Of a stretch of 64,000 bases of DNA, positions 44,801-53,392 are shown in pieces. Source of the stretch: Halorhabdus tiamatea SARL4B (lineage in GTDB: Archaea > Halobacteriota > Halobacteria > Halobacteriales > Haloarculaceae); contig NC_021921.1 of the NCBI RefSeq assembly GCF_000470655.1, positions 2,655,566 through 2,719,565 of the forward strand, read 5' to 3'. The notes beneath the pieces were generated by a model. That model had not been told where the DNA came from, made no database searches, and worked only from the letters and a program-made list of their open reading frames with translations. A program made the position numbers and the translations under genes. Within the stretch, counting starts at the first letter, position 1. The number at the start of each line of letters is the position of its first letter.

Positions 44801-45979
44801 TCACTCGGCGGTGAGTTCGACGGGGTACTCGGTCAGGTTTTCCGCACCGTCTTCGGTGACGACCAGGAAATCCTCGATCCTGACGCCGCCGACGTCGGGA
44901 TCGTAGAGCCCCGGTTCGATCGTAATGACGTGGCCGGGTTCGAGTTCGCCGCCACGCTGACTCACGCTCGGTTGCTCGTGGACCGCCAGCCCGACGCCGT
45001 GGCCGGTCGTGTGGATGAAGCCCGTCTCGGTACTCCCGTCGCTGCGCAGCGTCGGCAGGCCCGCGTCCTCGTAGACGTCACAGACAGCGTCGTGGACTTC
45101 AGCACCGGTGACACCCGGTTCGACCGCATCGATGGCTGCTTTCCGTGCTCGATCGGTCAGTTCGAACCACTCCTCGATCGTCTCGCTCGGCTCGCCGACC
45201 AGGAACGTCCGTGTCATGTCGGCGTGGTACTTCGTCGCCTTGTCCCGGGGGAAGATGTCGAGGATGATGGGTTCCTCGGCAAGGAGCGGACCGCTACCCT
45301 GGTCGTGGGGATCGGCGGCGTCCGCGCCGCAGGCGACGATCGTCTCGTCGAGCGCACACCCGTCTCTGAGGAGCGTCACCTCGATCTCCTCGCGGACGCG
45401 CTCGCTTGTCAGCACTTCGCCCTCGTGGACGAGTCGGCCCTCGTCGTCCACGCCAGCCCCCCTGATGAGGTCCTCGGCGGCGGCCATCGCGCGCTCGTTG
45501 GCTCGCTGGGCGGCCCGGACGTGCTCGATTTCTTCGTCCGTCTTTACGGCTCGGGCTTGCTCGATGGCGTCGTCGTGATCGACGACGACCTCGATACCCT
45601 GCTCGCGGAGTGCGTCCGCCGTTCCCGTCGGGAACCGTGGCGGAACGGCGACACTTTCGACGTCGTGATCGCGCAGGAATGCCGCTCGAACCTGGGCGGC
45701 CGCCTCGCGACGGCCGTGTTCCTCGAGACGTTGATCGTACGCGAAGTCGACGAAGCGCTCGACCGTATCGGCGCGCGCGTCCCGCTTCGCGCGGCCGAAC
45801 TCCAGACTTCGAACGAACAGCAGGTGCGTACCGCCGGCGTACAGCGTCACGAACGGGTCGGGAGCGTCGAACCCGGAGAGGTACTGCTGGTTCGGATCGG
45901 TTCCGTCGGCGTCCAGAAGATAGCCGTCGGCGTCGAGTGCATCGAGGCGAGCGTCGACCGCTGAGAGGTCAGGATCCAT
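44801..45979 (-). CDS. M24 family metallopeptidase (Xaa-Pro peptidase-like)
   Basis: 392-residue pita-bread peptidase. The creatinase-like N-domain is followed by the metal motifs: PIILDIFPRDKATKYHADMTRTFLVG (two Asp ligands), HTTGHGVGLAVHEQPS (His), and HVITIEPGLY, plus GGVRIEDF. These are the dinuclear metal ligands of Xaa-Pro aminopeptidase/dipeptidase. ATG at 45979 (MDPDLSAVDARLD) is preferred to a GTG nine codons upstream. Convergent with the AGE gene. Confidence 0.92.
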   Translation of the reverse strand: MDPDLSAVDARLDALDADGYLLDADGTDPNQQYLSGFDAPDPFVTLYAGGTHLLFVRSLEFGRAKRDARADTVERFVDFAYDQRLEEHGRREAAAQVRAAFLRDHDVESVAVPPRFPTGTADALREQGIEVVVDHDDAIEQARAVKTDEEIEHVRAAQRANERAMAAAEDLIRGAGVDDEGRLVHEGEVLTSERVREEIEVTLLRDGCALDETIVACGADAADPHDQGSGPLLAEEPIILDIFPRDKATKYHADMTRTFLVGEPSETIEEWFELTDRARKAAIDAVEPGVTGAEVHDAVCDVYEDAGLPTLRSDGSTETGFIHTTGHGVGLAVHEQPSVSQRGGELEPGHVITIEPGLYDPDVGGVRIEDFLVVTEDGAENLTEYPVELTAE

Positions 45980-46010
45980 GCCGTCGGTTCGGGCCGCGAC
46001 CGCCAAAGGG

Positions 46011-46613
46011 CTACCGACCTTCGGCCAGCAACCGCGCCTCGACGTAGGCTTCGGCTTCCGCCCGCATCGACGAGAGATCGAGATCGGAGGTCACCTGCTC
46101 GGCCATCGCGCCGGATAGCATCGTATGCAACATGGTCGCCACCTGTTCGGGATCGACCTCCCGGAAGGTGCCGTCCTCGATGCCGTCGCGGATGACGTCA
46201 GCGAGTCGATCCCGGAAAAAGCGGTCGTGTTCGGTGAAGTGGCGACGGTACTCCTGGTCGGTGGCTGCCTGGGCACGCATCTCGGCCATCGCACGCTGAA
46301 ACGCCATTGACTCTGGCGTCTCCTCGGCGAATATTCGGTCGAACAGGGTCAGCAATCGTTCGTCCGCGCTCGCCCCAGACTCAGTGCCCAGGCCAGCCTC
46401 AGCGTCCTCGAGCAGGTACGAGAGGAAGTCGACCAGAAGCTCGTCTTTCCCTTCGTAGTGGTGATAGAGTAGCGACGTGCTCTTCGGGAAGTGCTGGCCG
46501 ATCCGGTCGATAGTCAGATCCGCATACCCGTGTTCGAGCAACGCCGCGTACGTCGCTTTCAGGATTTCGATACGCGTCTCCGCTGGGTCGTCAGGAAAGA
46601 GTCCCGATTGCAT
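46011..46613 (-). CDS. TetR/AcrR family transcription regulator
   Basis: 200 residues. N-terminal TetR helix-turn-helix: RIEILKATYAALLEHGYADL, TIDRIGQHFPKSTSLLYHHY (recognition helix) and EGKDELLVDFL. The C-terminal about 150 residues are the ligand-binding/dimer helices. Ligand unknown; a neighbouring transporter or enzyme target is not obvious, with the tnpB remnant immediately upstream and an M24 peptidase downstream. ATG at 46613. Confidence 0.9.
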   Translation of the reverse strand: MQSGLFPDDPAETRIEILKATYAALLEHGYADLTIDRIGQHFPKSTSLLYHHYEGKDELLVDFLSYLLEDAEAGLGTESGASADERLLTLFDRIFAEETPESMAFQRAMAEMRAQAATDQEYRRHFTEHDRFFRDRLADVIRDGIEDGTFREVDPEQVATMLHTMLSGAMAEQVTSDLDLSSMRAEAEAYVEARLLAEGR

Positions 46614-46646
46614 CGTTGGTGGTACTGTGTCGGGGTCCTCGATTAG

Positions 46647-47555
46647 TCTCCCGGTTTAGACCTGTGGCACGACGAGACGGACAGCACCTTCAGAGCTTCC
46701 CAACCCGTGACTGTTTCTGAGGAGACACGAGCGACTCCACTGGCTGATGAAACAGCCGCTCTGGACATTGGTGTAAACAATCTCGTCGCCTGTACCACGA
46801 CGACCGGCGAGCAATACCTGTACGAAGGCCGCGAGTTGTTCCAGCGTTTGCGCGAGACGACACGGGAGGTCTCCCGGCTACAATCCAAACTCGAAGACGG
46901 ACGATACAGTAGCGAGCGTATCCGGCGACTGTACCGAAAGCGAACCCGTCGTCGTGACCACGCCCAAGAAGCACTGTGTCGTGATTTGCTCGAACGGCTG
47001 TACGCCGAGGGCGTGGACACGGTGCATATCGGTGGCTTGACTGACGTGCTGGAGACGCACTGGTCGGTCGAGACGAACGCCAAGACCCACAACTTCTGGG
47101 CGTTCAAGCAATTCACTGATACTGCCGGCTGTAACAGACTGAAGGAATTCGCCACCCCGGTGTGGCGAATATCATTACGAACTTACAGCCGGCAGTATGA
47201 ACGACTGGCCTGCACTGCCGAGGAATACGGCATCTCGATGGAAGTTCGGTCAGAGGCGTGGACCAGCCAAGAGTGCCCGCAGTGCGGTTCGACAGACCGA
47301 ACGACACGGCATCAGGACACACTCACCTGTCCGTGTGGGTTCGAGGAGCACGCCAACCTCACGGCATCAGAGAGGTTCTTGGAGCGGCAGACAGAGGAAG
47401 CAGTCAGGCCGATGGCACGGCCCGTGTGGTTCGAGTGGGACGACCACGACTGGTCAGAGTTGTCATGCTCTCATCGTCCCAAAGAACAGCGCACAGACCA
47501 GAGTACCGCCCACCGTGACGGGAATATTGCCTCCGGGGAGTCTTGGGCCGGCTGA
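46647..47555 (+). pseudogene. tnpB: TnpB (IS1341-type) remnant, N-terminally truncated, with a palindrome inserted
   Basis: The frame opens only after a stop at 46644, reads [18 protein letters not shown] and [17 protein letters not shown], where the first RuvC Asp lies, then arginine-rich helices ([20 protein letters not shown]), [10 protein letters not shown] and the zinc ribbon [14 protein letters not shown]...CPCGF. About 150 N-terminal residues are gone and no good start remains. A palindromic element adds 27 residues after KQFT. Near the C-terminus HANLTASE stands where related TnpB proteins, from memory, have HADLTASE; the third RuvC Asp would then be Asn. TnpB is an RNA-guided nuclease; this copy is probably inactive. 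Confidence 0.85.
47120..47198. repeat. Palindromic element, copy 2 (inside tnpB, in frame)
   Basis: Same element as at 26170-26248, here with 16-bp perfect inverted ends (47119-47134 against 47183-47198) and the same inner hairpin (47147-47155 with 47162-47170). Flanking GA on both sides (47118-47119 and 47199-47200) suggests a 2-bp target duplication. Element plus duplication is 81 bp, so it adds exactly 27 codons; the tnpB frame passes through as [20 protein letters not shown] and TYSRQY. Removal restores [13 protein letters not shown]. The other strand encodes a similar peptide because the element is nearly palindromic. Confidence 0.92.
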
Positions 47556-47640
47556 GACTCCCACGGAGGAAACCGCGCCGTCGTCGGGCAAGGCCCGACT
47601 GCCTGAGGGATCTTTGATCCCTCTCTGTTTACGGCGCGGG
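47530..47640 (+). ncRNA. Probable omega-RNA scaffold of the TnpB element
   Basis: The 3' end of tnpB and the following 85 bases can fold into a compact structure. A long hairpin pairs CCTCCG plus GGGAGTCT (47530-47543) with AGACTCCC and CGGAGG (47555-47569). After it, CCGCGCCGT (47573-47581) pairs with ACGGCGCGG (47631-47639) and encloses two hairpins: GTCGGGC with GCCCGAC (47583-47599) and GAGGGATC with GATCCCTC (47605-47623). Omega-RNAs of TnpB systems overlap the tnpB 3' end and finish at the element's right end, so position and shape fit. A guide would begin around 47640, at the end of the neighbouring DUF5794 gene. Confidence 0.6.
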
Positions 47641-47645
47641 GGATG

Positions 47646-48545
47646 TCATATCCAGGGTAACTTCCCACGATCGTACTCCTGTTCGTCCCTGGAATCGCTC
47701 TCACTCGGAGTGTCGTCTTCCTGTCCGGAATCGGCTGCGTTGGCCGTACTCGATGCGTCCCCGCGACCGACTCCACCGTCGGTCGTCGGAATCGCGGTTT
47801 CTGGCGACCCGTCGCCGGTCTCGGGATCGATCGCGAGGAGGGCGGTCACACCGAGGACAGCCAGCGACAGCGGCGCTTCCGGGGGGACAAGTCCGTAGAT
47901 CGACAGTGGCAGGACGCCGAGAGCGACTGCACTGCCGAAGCGGAAGCGGTCGATGTCGACCATCGTCCGGAGCCAGGGGCCAAGCGCCGCGATCAACAGG
48001 GCGAATGCGACACCGACGGCGGCGGCGGCCGTCCCGCGGACCACCAGCCCAGGGTCCGTCGCGAGGGCGAACTCTGCTCCCGACAGGTCGACGCTGGCGA
48101 CGAGCCCGATGCCGATGACGACCGCTGGCCGAGGGAGGAACTCGCCGATCCGAGCACTCGCCGTCTTGGCTGCGATCGCGAGGATCACGAGGCCGGCGAA
48201 CCGCTCGAAGACGGCCAGATCGAGGACGCTGCTGATGGTCGGTGCGAGCGTGGCCTCGACGGCCGCGATCGGCACCAACAGGATGCCGACGCCGAGGACG
48301 GCCACTATCTGCTCGCGGGGCGAGCCGTCCATGTCGGCGAGGATGACGGCGACGGTCGCACTCCCACCGAAGACGAGCAGGCCGATCTCGACGATCCCGA
48401 CGACGTCGTCGACTGCTCCTGCGAGTATCAGTGCCGGGAACACGCCGTCGACCAGCGGAAGGATCATGACCGTCGCCAGGAGCCGCTGGGCACCGCCGAC
48501 GCGTCGCTCGATGGCGAGCGCGATCGGATGCTGGGAGCTACTCAT
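47646..48545 (-). CDS. DUF5794-like membrane protein
   Basis: 299-residue haloarchaeal membrane protein with about seven hydrophobic segments in residues 15-240 and an acidic, Ser/Thr-rich cytoplasmic tail ending LPWI. Helix-rich blocks: AQRLLATVMILPLVDGVFPA, GIVEIGLLVFGGSATVAVIL, VLDLAVFERFAGLVILAIAA. Fits DUF5794 from memory; function unknown. The ATG at 48545 overlaps the stop of a small upstream frame as TGATG. The tnpB element ends only a few bases after its stop codon, so the insertion came next to the gene without breaking it. Confidence 0.82.
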   Translation of the reverse strand: MSSSQHPIALAIERRVGGAQRLLATVMILPLVDGVFPALILAGAVDDVVGIVEIGLLVFGGSATVAVILADMDGSPREQIVAVLGVGILLVPIAAVEATLAPTISSVLDLAVFERFAGLVILAIAAKTASARIGEFLPRPAVVIGIGLVASVDLSGAEFALATDPGLVVRGTAAAAVGVAFALLIAALGPWLRTMVDIDRFRFGSAVALGVLPLSIYGLVPPEAPLSLAVLGVTALLAIDPETGDGSPETAIPTTDGGVGRGDASSTANAADSGQEDDTPSESDSRDEQEYDRGKLPWI

Positions 48546-48694
48546 CAGGGACGCAGGCCGTCTCCCGTGGCCAGTGGGTACCTGGACCGTCTCCGGCATC
48601 GCTGAAGAACACCGTGACGGTCGTGCTCCGCCGGCTGCCAGTCGGTGACAGCGTCGAAATTAAATGTCCCCATCGACTTCCCTGTATTACTCAT
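48545..48694 (-). CDS. Possible 49-residue protein upstream of DUF5794
   Basis: Frame beginning MSNTGKSMGTFNFDAVTDWQ at 48694 and ending with TGA that overlaps the DUF5794 start (TGATG). The overlap suggests a translated leader or coupled gene, and the first 20 residues look protein-like, but the C-terminus is Arg-rich (QRCRRRSRYPLATG) and could be chance. No homology. Low confidence. Confidence 0.3.
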   Translation of the reverse strand: MSNTGKSMGTFNFDAVTDWQPAEHDRHGVLQRCRRRSRYPLATGDGLRP

Positions 48695-49040
48695 CGCTTC
48701 GGTAGCCGCAGGCTGCTCACAGGCGATCCGCGAGTTGATGGGGATGGCGGAAGCCATATGAAAAACCACGAAGGATAGAAGTAAAAACGTTGTGTGAGAC
48801 GCGCCCGCAAGCGACGCGATCTATGGGAAATTCCCGCATAATGCGTGAATAGCAACTCTATTGTCCGTATTTATGACTGAATGTAGAAATACGCGGGCGG
48901 AAAGCAGACTGGAGCTGGACATTTGCTTGTTCGATCATTATGTTTTGGGGTGTTCGGCCCAGGAGTCAACCGGCGGCTGGACGCAACTGGGGTCGGCGGG
49001 AACTCGCAACGCTTTTGGCCCACGCTGTGCGACCGCTTAC
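48695..49040. other. Intergenic region before guaB
   Basis: 346 bp without a convincing gene. It contains an AT-rich patch at about 48755-48795 (ATGAAAAACCACGAAGG, AAAAACG) and another near 48840-48890 (GTCCGTATTTATGACTG), which may hold promoter elements for guaB and for the divergent DUF5794 unit. The guaB frame is open upstream to 48861, but that extension (MSVFMTECRNTRAES) has no similarity to IMP dehydrogenase. Confidence 0.5.
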
Positions 49041-50528
49041 ATGGCGAAGAACGATCGACCGTTTTCCGCGAAACTCGAGGTACCGGAAGCGCTGACCTTC
49101 GACGACGTCCTGTTGCGACCCAAGGAGAGTCGCGTGGAACCGGACGACGCGGCGACTGAGACGCACGTCTCGAAGAACGTCTCGCTGAACGTCCCCGTTC
49201 TCTCGGCGGCGATGGACACCGTCACCGAGAGCGAGATGGCGATCGCGATGGCCCGCCACGGCGGACTCGGCGTCATCCATCGGAATATGGACGTCGACCG
49301 GATGGTCACCGAGATCGAACGCGTCAAGCGTGCCGACGAGCTCATCATTCGAGACGTCGTCACCGCTGACCCGGACCAGACTGTCAGTGAGGTCGACGCG
49401 ATGATGCAACGGGAGGGCGTCAGTGGGGCGCCCGTCGTCGGCGACGACGACGAGGTTCTGGGCATCATCTCGGCGACGGACATCCGGCCGTACCTGGAGG
49501 TTGGTGATTCCGACGCCGTCAGCGAGGCCATGACCGACGAGGTCATCACCGCCGACGCGGACGTCTCTCCACGGGAGGCGCTCGAACTCATGTACGAGCA
49601 CAAGATCGAGCGCGTCCCGATCGTCGACGACGGGGACCGCCTCATCGGGCTCGTGACCATGCAGGGCATCCTCCAGCGTCGCGAGTTCGATCAGGCCGCC
49701 CGCGACGAGAACGGTCGCCTCCGGTGTGGCGTCGCCGTCGGCCCCTTCGAGGAAGACCGAGCCAAGGCAGCCGACGACGCTGGTGCGGACGTCATCTTCA
49801 TCGACTGCGCGCACGCGCACAATCTCGACGTCGTCGATACCGCTCGTGATATCAAGGCCGACGTCGACGCTGACGTCGTGGTCGGCAACATCGGCACCCG
49901 GGAAGCCGCCGAGGCGCTTGCCGACTTCGCCGACGGACTCAAGGTCGGGATCGGCCCGGGTAGCATCTGTACGACGCGGATCGTCTCCGGGTCGGGGATG
50001 CCCCAGCTATCGGCCGTCGCCGAGGTCGCGGACGTCGCGGCCGAGCACGACGTCCCCGTCATTGCGGACGGTGGCATCCGCTACTCCGGCGACGCGATCA
50101 AGGCCATCGGGGCCGGCGCTGACGCCGTGATGCTCGGGTCGTACTTCGCGGGTACCGACGAGGCTCCGGGTCGCATCATCACGCGCAACGGCAAGAAGTA
50201 CAAGCAGTACCGCGGGATGGGCAGCGTCGGTGCGATGAAATCCGGCGGTGGCGAACGATACCTCAAGGACGTCGAAGATCAGGACGAGGAAGACTACGTC
50301 CCGGAGGGTGTCGAGGCCGCAACCCCCTATCAGGGACCGGTCGAGAACGAACTCCACCAGATGGTCGGCGGGATGCAGTCCGGCATGGGCTACGTCGGTG
50401 CGAGTTCGATCCCTGAATTCAAAGAGCGCGCCGAATTCGTCCGCGTCTCCAGTGCCGGCCAACAGGAGAACCACCCACACGACGTCCTCATCACCGACGA
50501 AGCACCGAACTACAGTCCTGGCGAGTGA
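49041..50528 (+). CDS. guaB: IMP dehydrogenase
   Basis: 495-residue IMPDH, which oxidises IMP to XMP, the committed step of GMP synthesis. Barrel N-terminus: [32 protein letters not shown]. Two CBS domains (about residues 105-225) carry [13 protein letters not shown] and [16 protein letters not shown]. The catalytic loop is [17 protein letters not shown] with the active Cys, and the mobile flap has [16 protein letters not shown] chose the ATG at 49041 ([18 protein letters not shown]); the upstream open frame to 48861 adds 60 unconserved residues. Confidence 0.95.
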   Translation: MAKNDRPFSAKLEVPEALTFDDVLLRPKESRVEPDDAATETHVSKNVSLNVPVLSAAMDTVTESEMAIAMARHGGLGVIHRNMDVDRMVTEIERVKRADELIIRDVVTADPDQTVSEVDAMMQREGVSGAPVVGDDDEVLGIISATDIRPYLEVGDSDAVSEAMTDEVITADADVSPREALELMYEHKIERVPIVDDGDRLIGLVTMQGILQRREFDQAARDENGRLRCGVAVGPFEEDRAKAADDAGADVIFIDCAHAHNLDVVDTARDIKADVDADVVVGNIGTREAAEALADFADGLKVGIGPGSICTTRIVSGSGMPQLSAVAEVADVAAEHDVPVIADGGIRYSGDAIKAIGAGADAVMLGSYFAGTDEAPGRIITRNGKKYKQYRGMGSVGAMKSGGGERYLKDVEDQDEEDYVPEGVEAATPYQGPVENELHQMVGGMQSGMGYVGASSIPEFKERAEFVRVSSAGQQENHPHDVLITDEAPNYSPGE

Positions 50529-50554
50529 CGACGGGGCAGTAGCGGAAAAACGAC

Positions 50555-51562
50555 TTACTGCAGCTTTCGCCCGGCGGACAGGCCACTCCTGAGTGCCGCG
50601 CGTGTCCGCCCGATGCCGTTGACCCAGTCTCCGGCGATCGCCAAGTCAGACTCGAGCGCCTGTTCGATCAGTTCTCCGTCCGGCCTCCGCGTGGGGATCG
50701 CGTCGCCCCAGCGCTGGTACTCCCACCAGTTCGGATCGACGATCCGGTCGTCGCCGATGAGTTCCCTGGCTCGATGGGTCGCGGCCTCGGCGGCAGCGGC
50801 CGGCGACGTCTGTGGGTGGGTGACGACCCAGCTCGGGCCGAACTGGACGACGATCACCGTCTCGCCGTCCGGGACGTGGCCTGGCTTGTGGCGCTCGTTG
50901 GACACCCACGCCACGTCGTAGACACTCTCCTCGCTGACGAGTCCGAAGTACGGCGTCTCCAGCTCGAAGGCGAAGTGAAGCGCGACGGTGTCCATCGTCC
51001 GGTAGGGGATCTGGTTGATGGCGATGGCTAACTCCTCGCGCAGCGGCGCGTCCCAGTCGGCGGTCTCGAGCAGCACTGACGCCGATGCCGTGGGCACCGC
51101 GAGCACGACCTCGTCGAATTCCCGATCGCCCTCCTCAGTCGTGAGTCGCCAGCCATCGTCGAGTCGTTCGAGGTGTGTGACGCCGACTCCCTCTTTCAGT
51201 GTCGCGCCACTGGCGTCGATCATGCCCCGGACGATCTCGTCGAGCCCGCCACGACCCGTCCATCGCGAGTTCTGCGGTGTCTCGCCCGCGGTGACCTCCC
51301 CCGCGGCGTCGAAGCGCCAGACCGGCGGTTCGATCTCGACGAGGTCGCTCCTGGCGGCGTCTCTGACGATTTCTTCGAGGTCCGGATCGCCGACTTCGAG
51401 GTAATTCGCCCCGAAGTCGAAGACACATCCGTTTCGCCGTCGACTCGCCATCCGCCCCCCAACCCTGTCCATCTCGTAGACGGTGACGTCGGCGTCACTC
51501 AACGCGTAAGCTGCGCCGGCTCCGGCGATCCCGCCACCGACAATCCCGATTTCGTCGCTCAT
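50555..51562 (-). CDS. FAD-dependent amine-oxidase/renalase-like oxidoreductase
   Basis: 335-residue flavoprotein. N-terminal dinucleotide fold: IGIVGGGIAGAGAAYALSDA and VTVYEMDRVGGRMASRR (GG(R/K)...R, the FAD-binding GGRMAS motif of renalase-like proteins). Near the C-terminus LAIAGDWVNGIGRTRAALRSG binds the flavin's ribityl chain. It probably oxidises an amine- or nicotinamide-like substrate, but none is known. ATG at 51562. Convergent with guaB, so expressed separately. Confidence 0.88.
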   Translation of the reverse strand: MSDEIGIVGGGIAGAGAAYALSDADVTVYEMDRVGGRMASRRRNGCVFDFGANYLEVGDPDLEEIVRDAARSDLVEIEPPVWRFDAAGEVTAGETPQNSRWTGRGGLDEIVRGMIDASGATLKEGVGVTHLERLDDGWRLTTEEGDREFDEVVLAVPTASASVLLETADWDAPLREELAIAINQIPYRTMDTVALHFAFELETPYFGLVSEESVYDVAWVSNERHKPGHVPDGETVIVVQFGPSWVVTHPQTSPAAAAEAATHRARELIGDDRIVDPNWWEYQRWGDAIPTRRPDGELIEQALESDLAIAGDWVNGIGRTRAALRSGLSAGRKLQ

Positions 51563-51661
51563 AGTAGCTCTTCGCCGGCGGGTACCTAAAAGTCGGGCTT
51601 GCAGGCAGGTACTGTCCCATTTCGTCTACAACCGGTTGTTGTCGTCGTTGCGCGCCAGAAG

Positions 51662-51685
51662 TAGCGGGAGGTGGATCTGAACCAC
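51662..51685 (-). repeat. tRNA-iMet 3'-end fragment, copy A (possible att remnant)
   Basis: 24 bp match the T-arm and acceptor end of the initiator tRNA-Met gene (TAGCGGGAGGTGGATCTGAA then CCAC on the plus strand), one mismatch to the true gene. No tRNA 5' half is present. It lies 218 bp from the true gene in the downstream direction. Copies of a tRNA 3' end are left when integrative elements insert at a tRNA. Confidence 0.8.
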
Positions 51686-51728
51686 GGTCGTTCCGCATTC
51701 GCTCCACTCCCTGCTTCAAATCCACTCG

Positions 51729-51793
51729 TATACGATTTGCTGCTCACGGACTTGTTCGCAGCAAAATAGTAGCGGGAGGCGGATTTGAACCAC
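51729..51793. repeat. 65-bp direct repeat ending in tRNA-iMet 3'-end copy B
   Basis: The 65 bp from TATACGATTTGCTGC at 51729 to 51793 match 51839-51903 with one mismatch, a 110-bp offset. The last 24 bp (51770-51793) are the second copy of the tRNA 3' end. The first part contains TTTGCTGC and GCAGCAAA, an inverted repeat with a 14-bp loop. The segment between the two copies holds a short imperfect hairpin (GAAACG...CGTTTC) and no gene. Confidence 0.85.
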
Positions 51794-51838
51794 GCGAAAC
51801 GCTCGCTACGCTCGCGTTTCTCTATTTCAAAACCACTC

Positions 51839-51879
51839 TATACGATTTGCTGCTCACGGACTTGTTCGCAGCAAAATAG
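51839..51879. repeat. Direct repeat copy adjoining initiator tRNA-Met
   Basis: Identical 41 bp to 51729-51769, immediately after the 3' end of the true tRNA gene. Contains the TTTGCTGC/GCAGCAAA hairpin and, on the tRNA strand, a T-rich ACTATTTTGC run that may act as terminator. Being duplicated with the tRNA end, it was probably copied in the same event. Confidence 0.85.
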
Positions 51880-51954
<75 letters not shown>

Positions 51955-52025
51955 ACCCCATTGTACCCTCGGTCGTCAATTAAGGGTTGTGATTCGGATG
52001 CCGTCCGTTAATTCCTCCCGTGGAT

Positions 52026-52499
52026 CTAGGCCCGGTCTTCCTGATGGACTCGCCAGGTGAACAGACTCTCGAAAACGTAGTTTACCGTCATCGCCACCGC
52101 GATCGCGATCGGACTCGCCGCCAGGAACCACAGGTCCACGTCGAAGACGACCAGCGTTATGGCCAACTGCTGAGTGAGGACCCAGTAGACGCCCAGTTGA
52201 ACCGCCACACCGCCCGACCTGACGAGGTGTGAGCGCACCAGCCGACCCAGAATTGACCGCGGGCGTCGCTCTCCTTCCCGGGCGAACGTCCAGCGGTCGT
52301 TGACGGCGAACATCACCAGGATCGCTGCCTCGATACCGGCAGCCTTCGCCCACATCTCGGGGACGCCGGCTCCGAGACGTAATCCGGCCAGGACCGCGTT
52401 GTCGACAACTGCGCCGACGACGCCGACTGACGCGAACTTGCCGAAGCGGACGCCCGACAGCAGCGCGCCGACCGTCCGTCCCGCACTGGGATCCGTCAT
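52026..52499 (-). CDS. GtrA-family membrane protein
   Basis: 157 residues, four hydrophobic helices (FASVGVVGAVVDNAVLAGL; AAILVMFAVNDRWTFA; VQLGVYWVLTQQL; AIAVAMTVNYVFESLFTW), the GtrA fold. GtrA proteins are proposed flippases or helpers that move polyprenyl-phosphate sugars. The start ATG at 52499 overlaps the stop of the GT2 gene (ATGA), so the pair is an operon. A much longer frame upstream is the GT2 shadow. Clear family, no experimental role. Confidence 0.9.
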   Translation of the reverse strand: MTDPSAGRTVGALLSGVRFGKFASVGVVGAVVDNAVLAGLRLGAGVPEMWAKAAGIEAAILVMFAVNDRWTFAREGERRPRSILGRLVRSHLVRSGGVAVQLGVYWVLTQQLAITLVVFDVDLWFLAASPIAIAVAMTVNYVFESLFTWRVHQEDRA

Positions 52500-53266
52500 A
52501 TATCCTCCCGGTAGACGAGCGCACTCTCGTCGCCCCGGTGGATCGAACCCGGCGCAGACGGACGGTCCGCTGCGAGCTTGGCTGCCCGCCGACGCGCTGC
52601 GAGCAGGGTCCGGGCGAGCGACAGCGACGTCCGGACCGGCGAGACCGTCGACCCAGGCTGGTCGACCCACGTGACCGGCACCTCCGTGATTCGAAGGTCC
52701 AGCGCCCCCGCGATCGCGACCAACTCGACGTCCCAGGCAAACCCGGGCTCGAAGATGTGCTCGCGAACTGATTCCCAGGCTGATTCCGAGATCGCCTTCG
52801 CTCCACACTGATAATCGTACAGCCGCGCTTCGAGGGATCGTCGCGCCAGCCAGGCGAACCCGTCGCCCAGAAATCGCCGGCCGAGCGTCTGATGGCTCGT
52901 GACGTTCGCGTCCGGATGGCGACGCGACCCGACAGCGAGATCCGCTCGCTCCGCGAGGACGGGGCCGAGGACATCAGCAAAATCGTCGGCAGGTACCGAC
53001 CCGTCCGCGTCCGCGAACGCGAGCACTCCGGTATCGAGACTCTCGAACCCGGCGGTGATCGCGGCCCCTTTCCCACGTCGATACGGGACCGCGTTGACGC
53101 GGGCGGGGAGGTCTCGGAGCCGCTCGGCTGTCTCCGCGCTGGCCGCGTCGAGTTCGATCAGGAGGGCGTCGGGATCGATGGTCGATCGGAGGGTCTGAAC
53201 GTACGATTCGAGCGCGGGGACGTCGGGGCGGTAGGCCGGCACGACGACACCGACGGACCGACTCAT
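52496..53266 (-). CDS. GT2 family polyprenyl-phosphate sugar synthase
   Basis: 256-residue GT2 (dolichyl-phosphate mannose/glucose synthase-like). Motifs: VGVVVPAYRPDVPALESYV, the acidic VPYRRGKGAAITAGFESL, LAFADADGSVPADDF (DxD-type metal site), and YDYQCGAKAISESAWESV. No C-terminal membrane helix is apparent; the adjacent GtrA protein (52026-52499) may supply the membrane part. It makes a lipid-linked sugar for glycosylation. ATG at 53266. Confidence 0.88.
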   Translation of the reverse strand: MSRSVGVVVPAYRPDVPALESYVQTLRSTIDPDALLIELDAASAETAERLRDLPARVNAVPYRRGKGAAITAGFESLDTGVLAFADADGSVPADDFADVLGPVLAERADLAVGSRRHPDANVTSHQTLGRRFLGDGFAWLARRSLEARLYDYQCGAKAISESAWESVREHIFEPGFAWDVELVAIAGALDLRITEVPVTWVDQPGSTVSPVRTSLSLARTLLAARRRAAKLAADRPSAPGSIHRGDESALVYREDI

Positions 53267-53392
53267 TGCCGAAGCGTTCGAGGGAACGACCAAAAGCCGT
53301 TTGGGTTCGACACTCGCGTCGCTTCCGACGCTGGGTCCTCTGGTCGGTTGATGACACAAGACGTTTAGGCGAGTTCGGCGTTCTCCCGCGTG

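Noticed and set aside
48861..49040. 60-residue N-terminal extension of guaB
   Set aside because: The extension has no IMP dehydrogenase similarity, while [18 protein letters not shown] at 49041 fits the family start.
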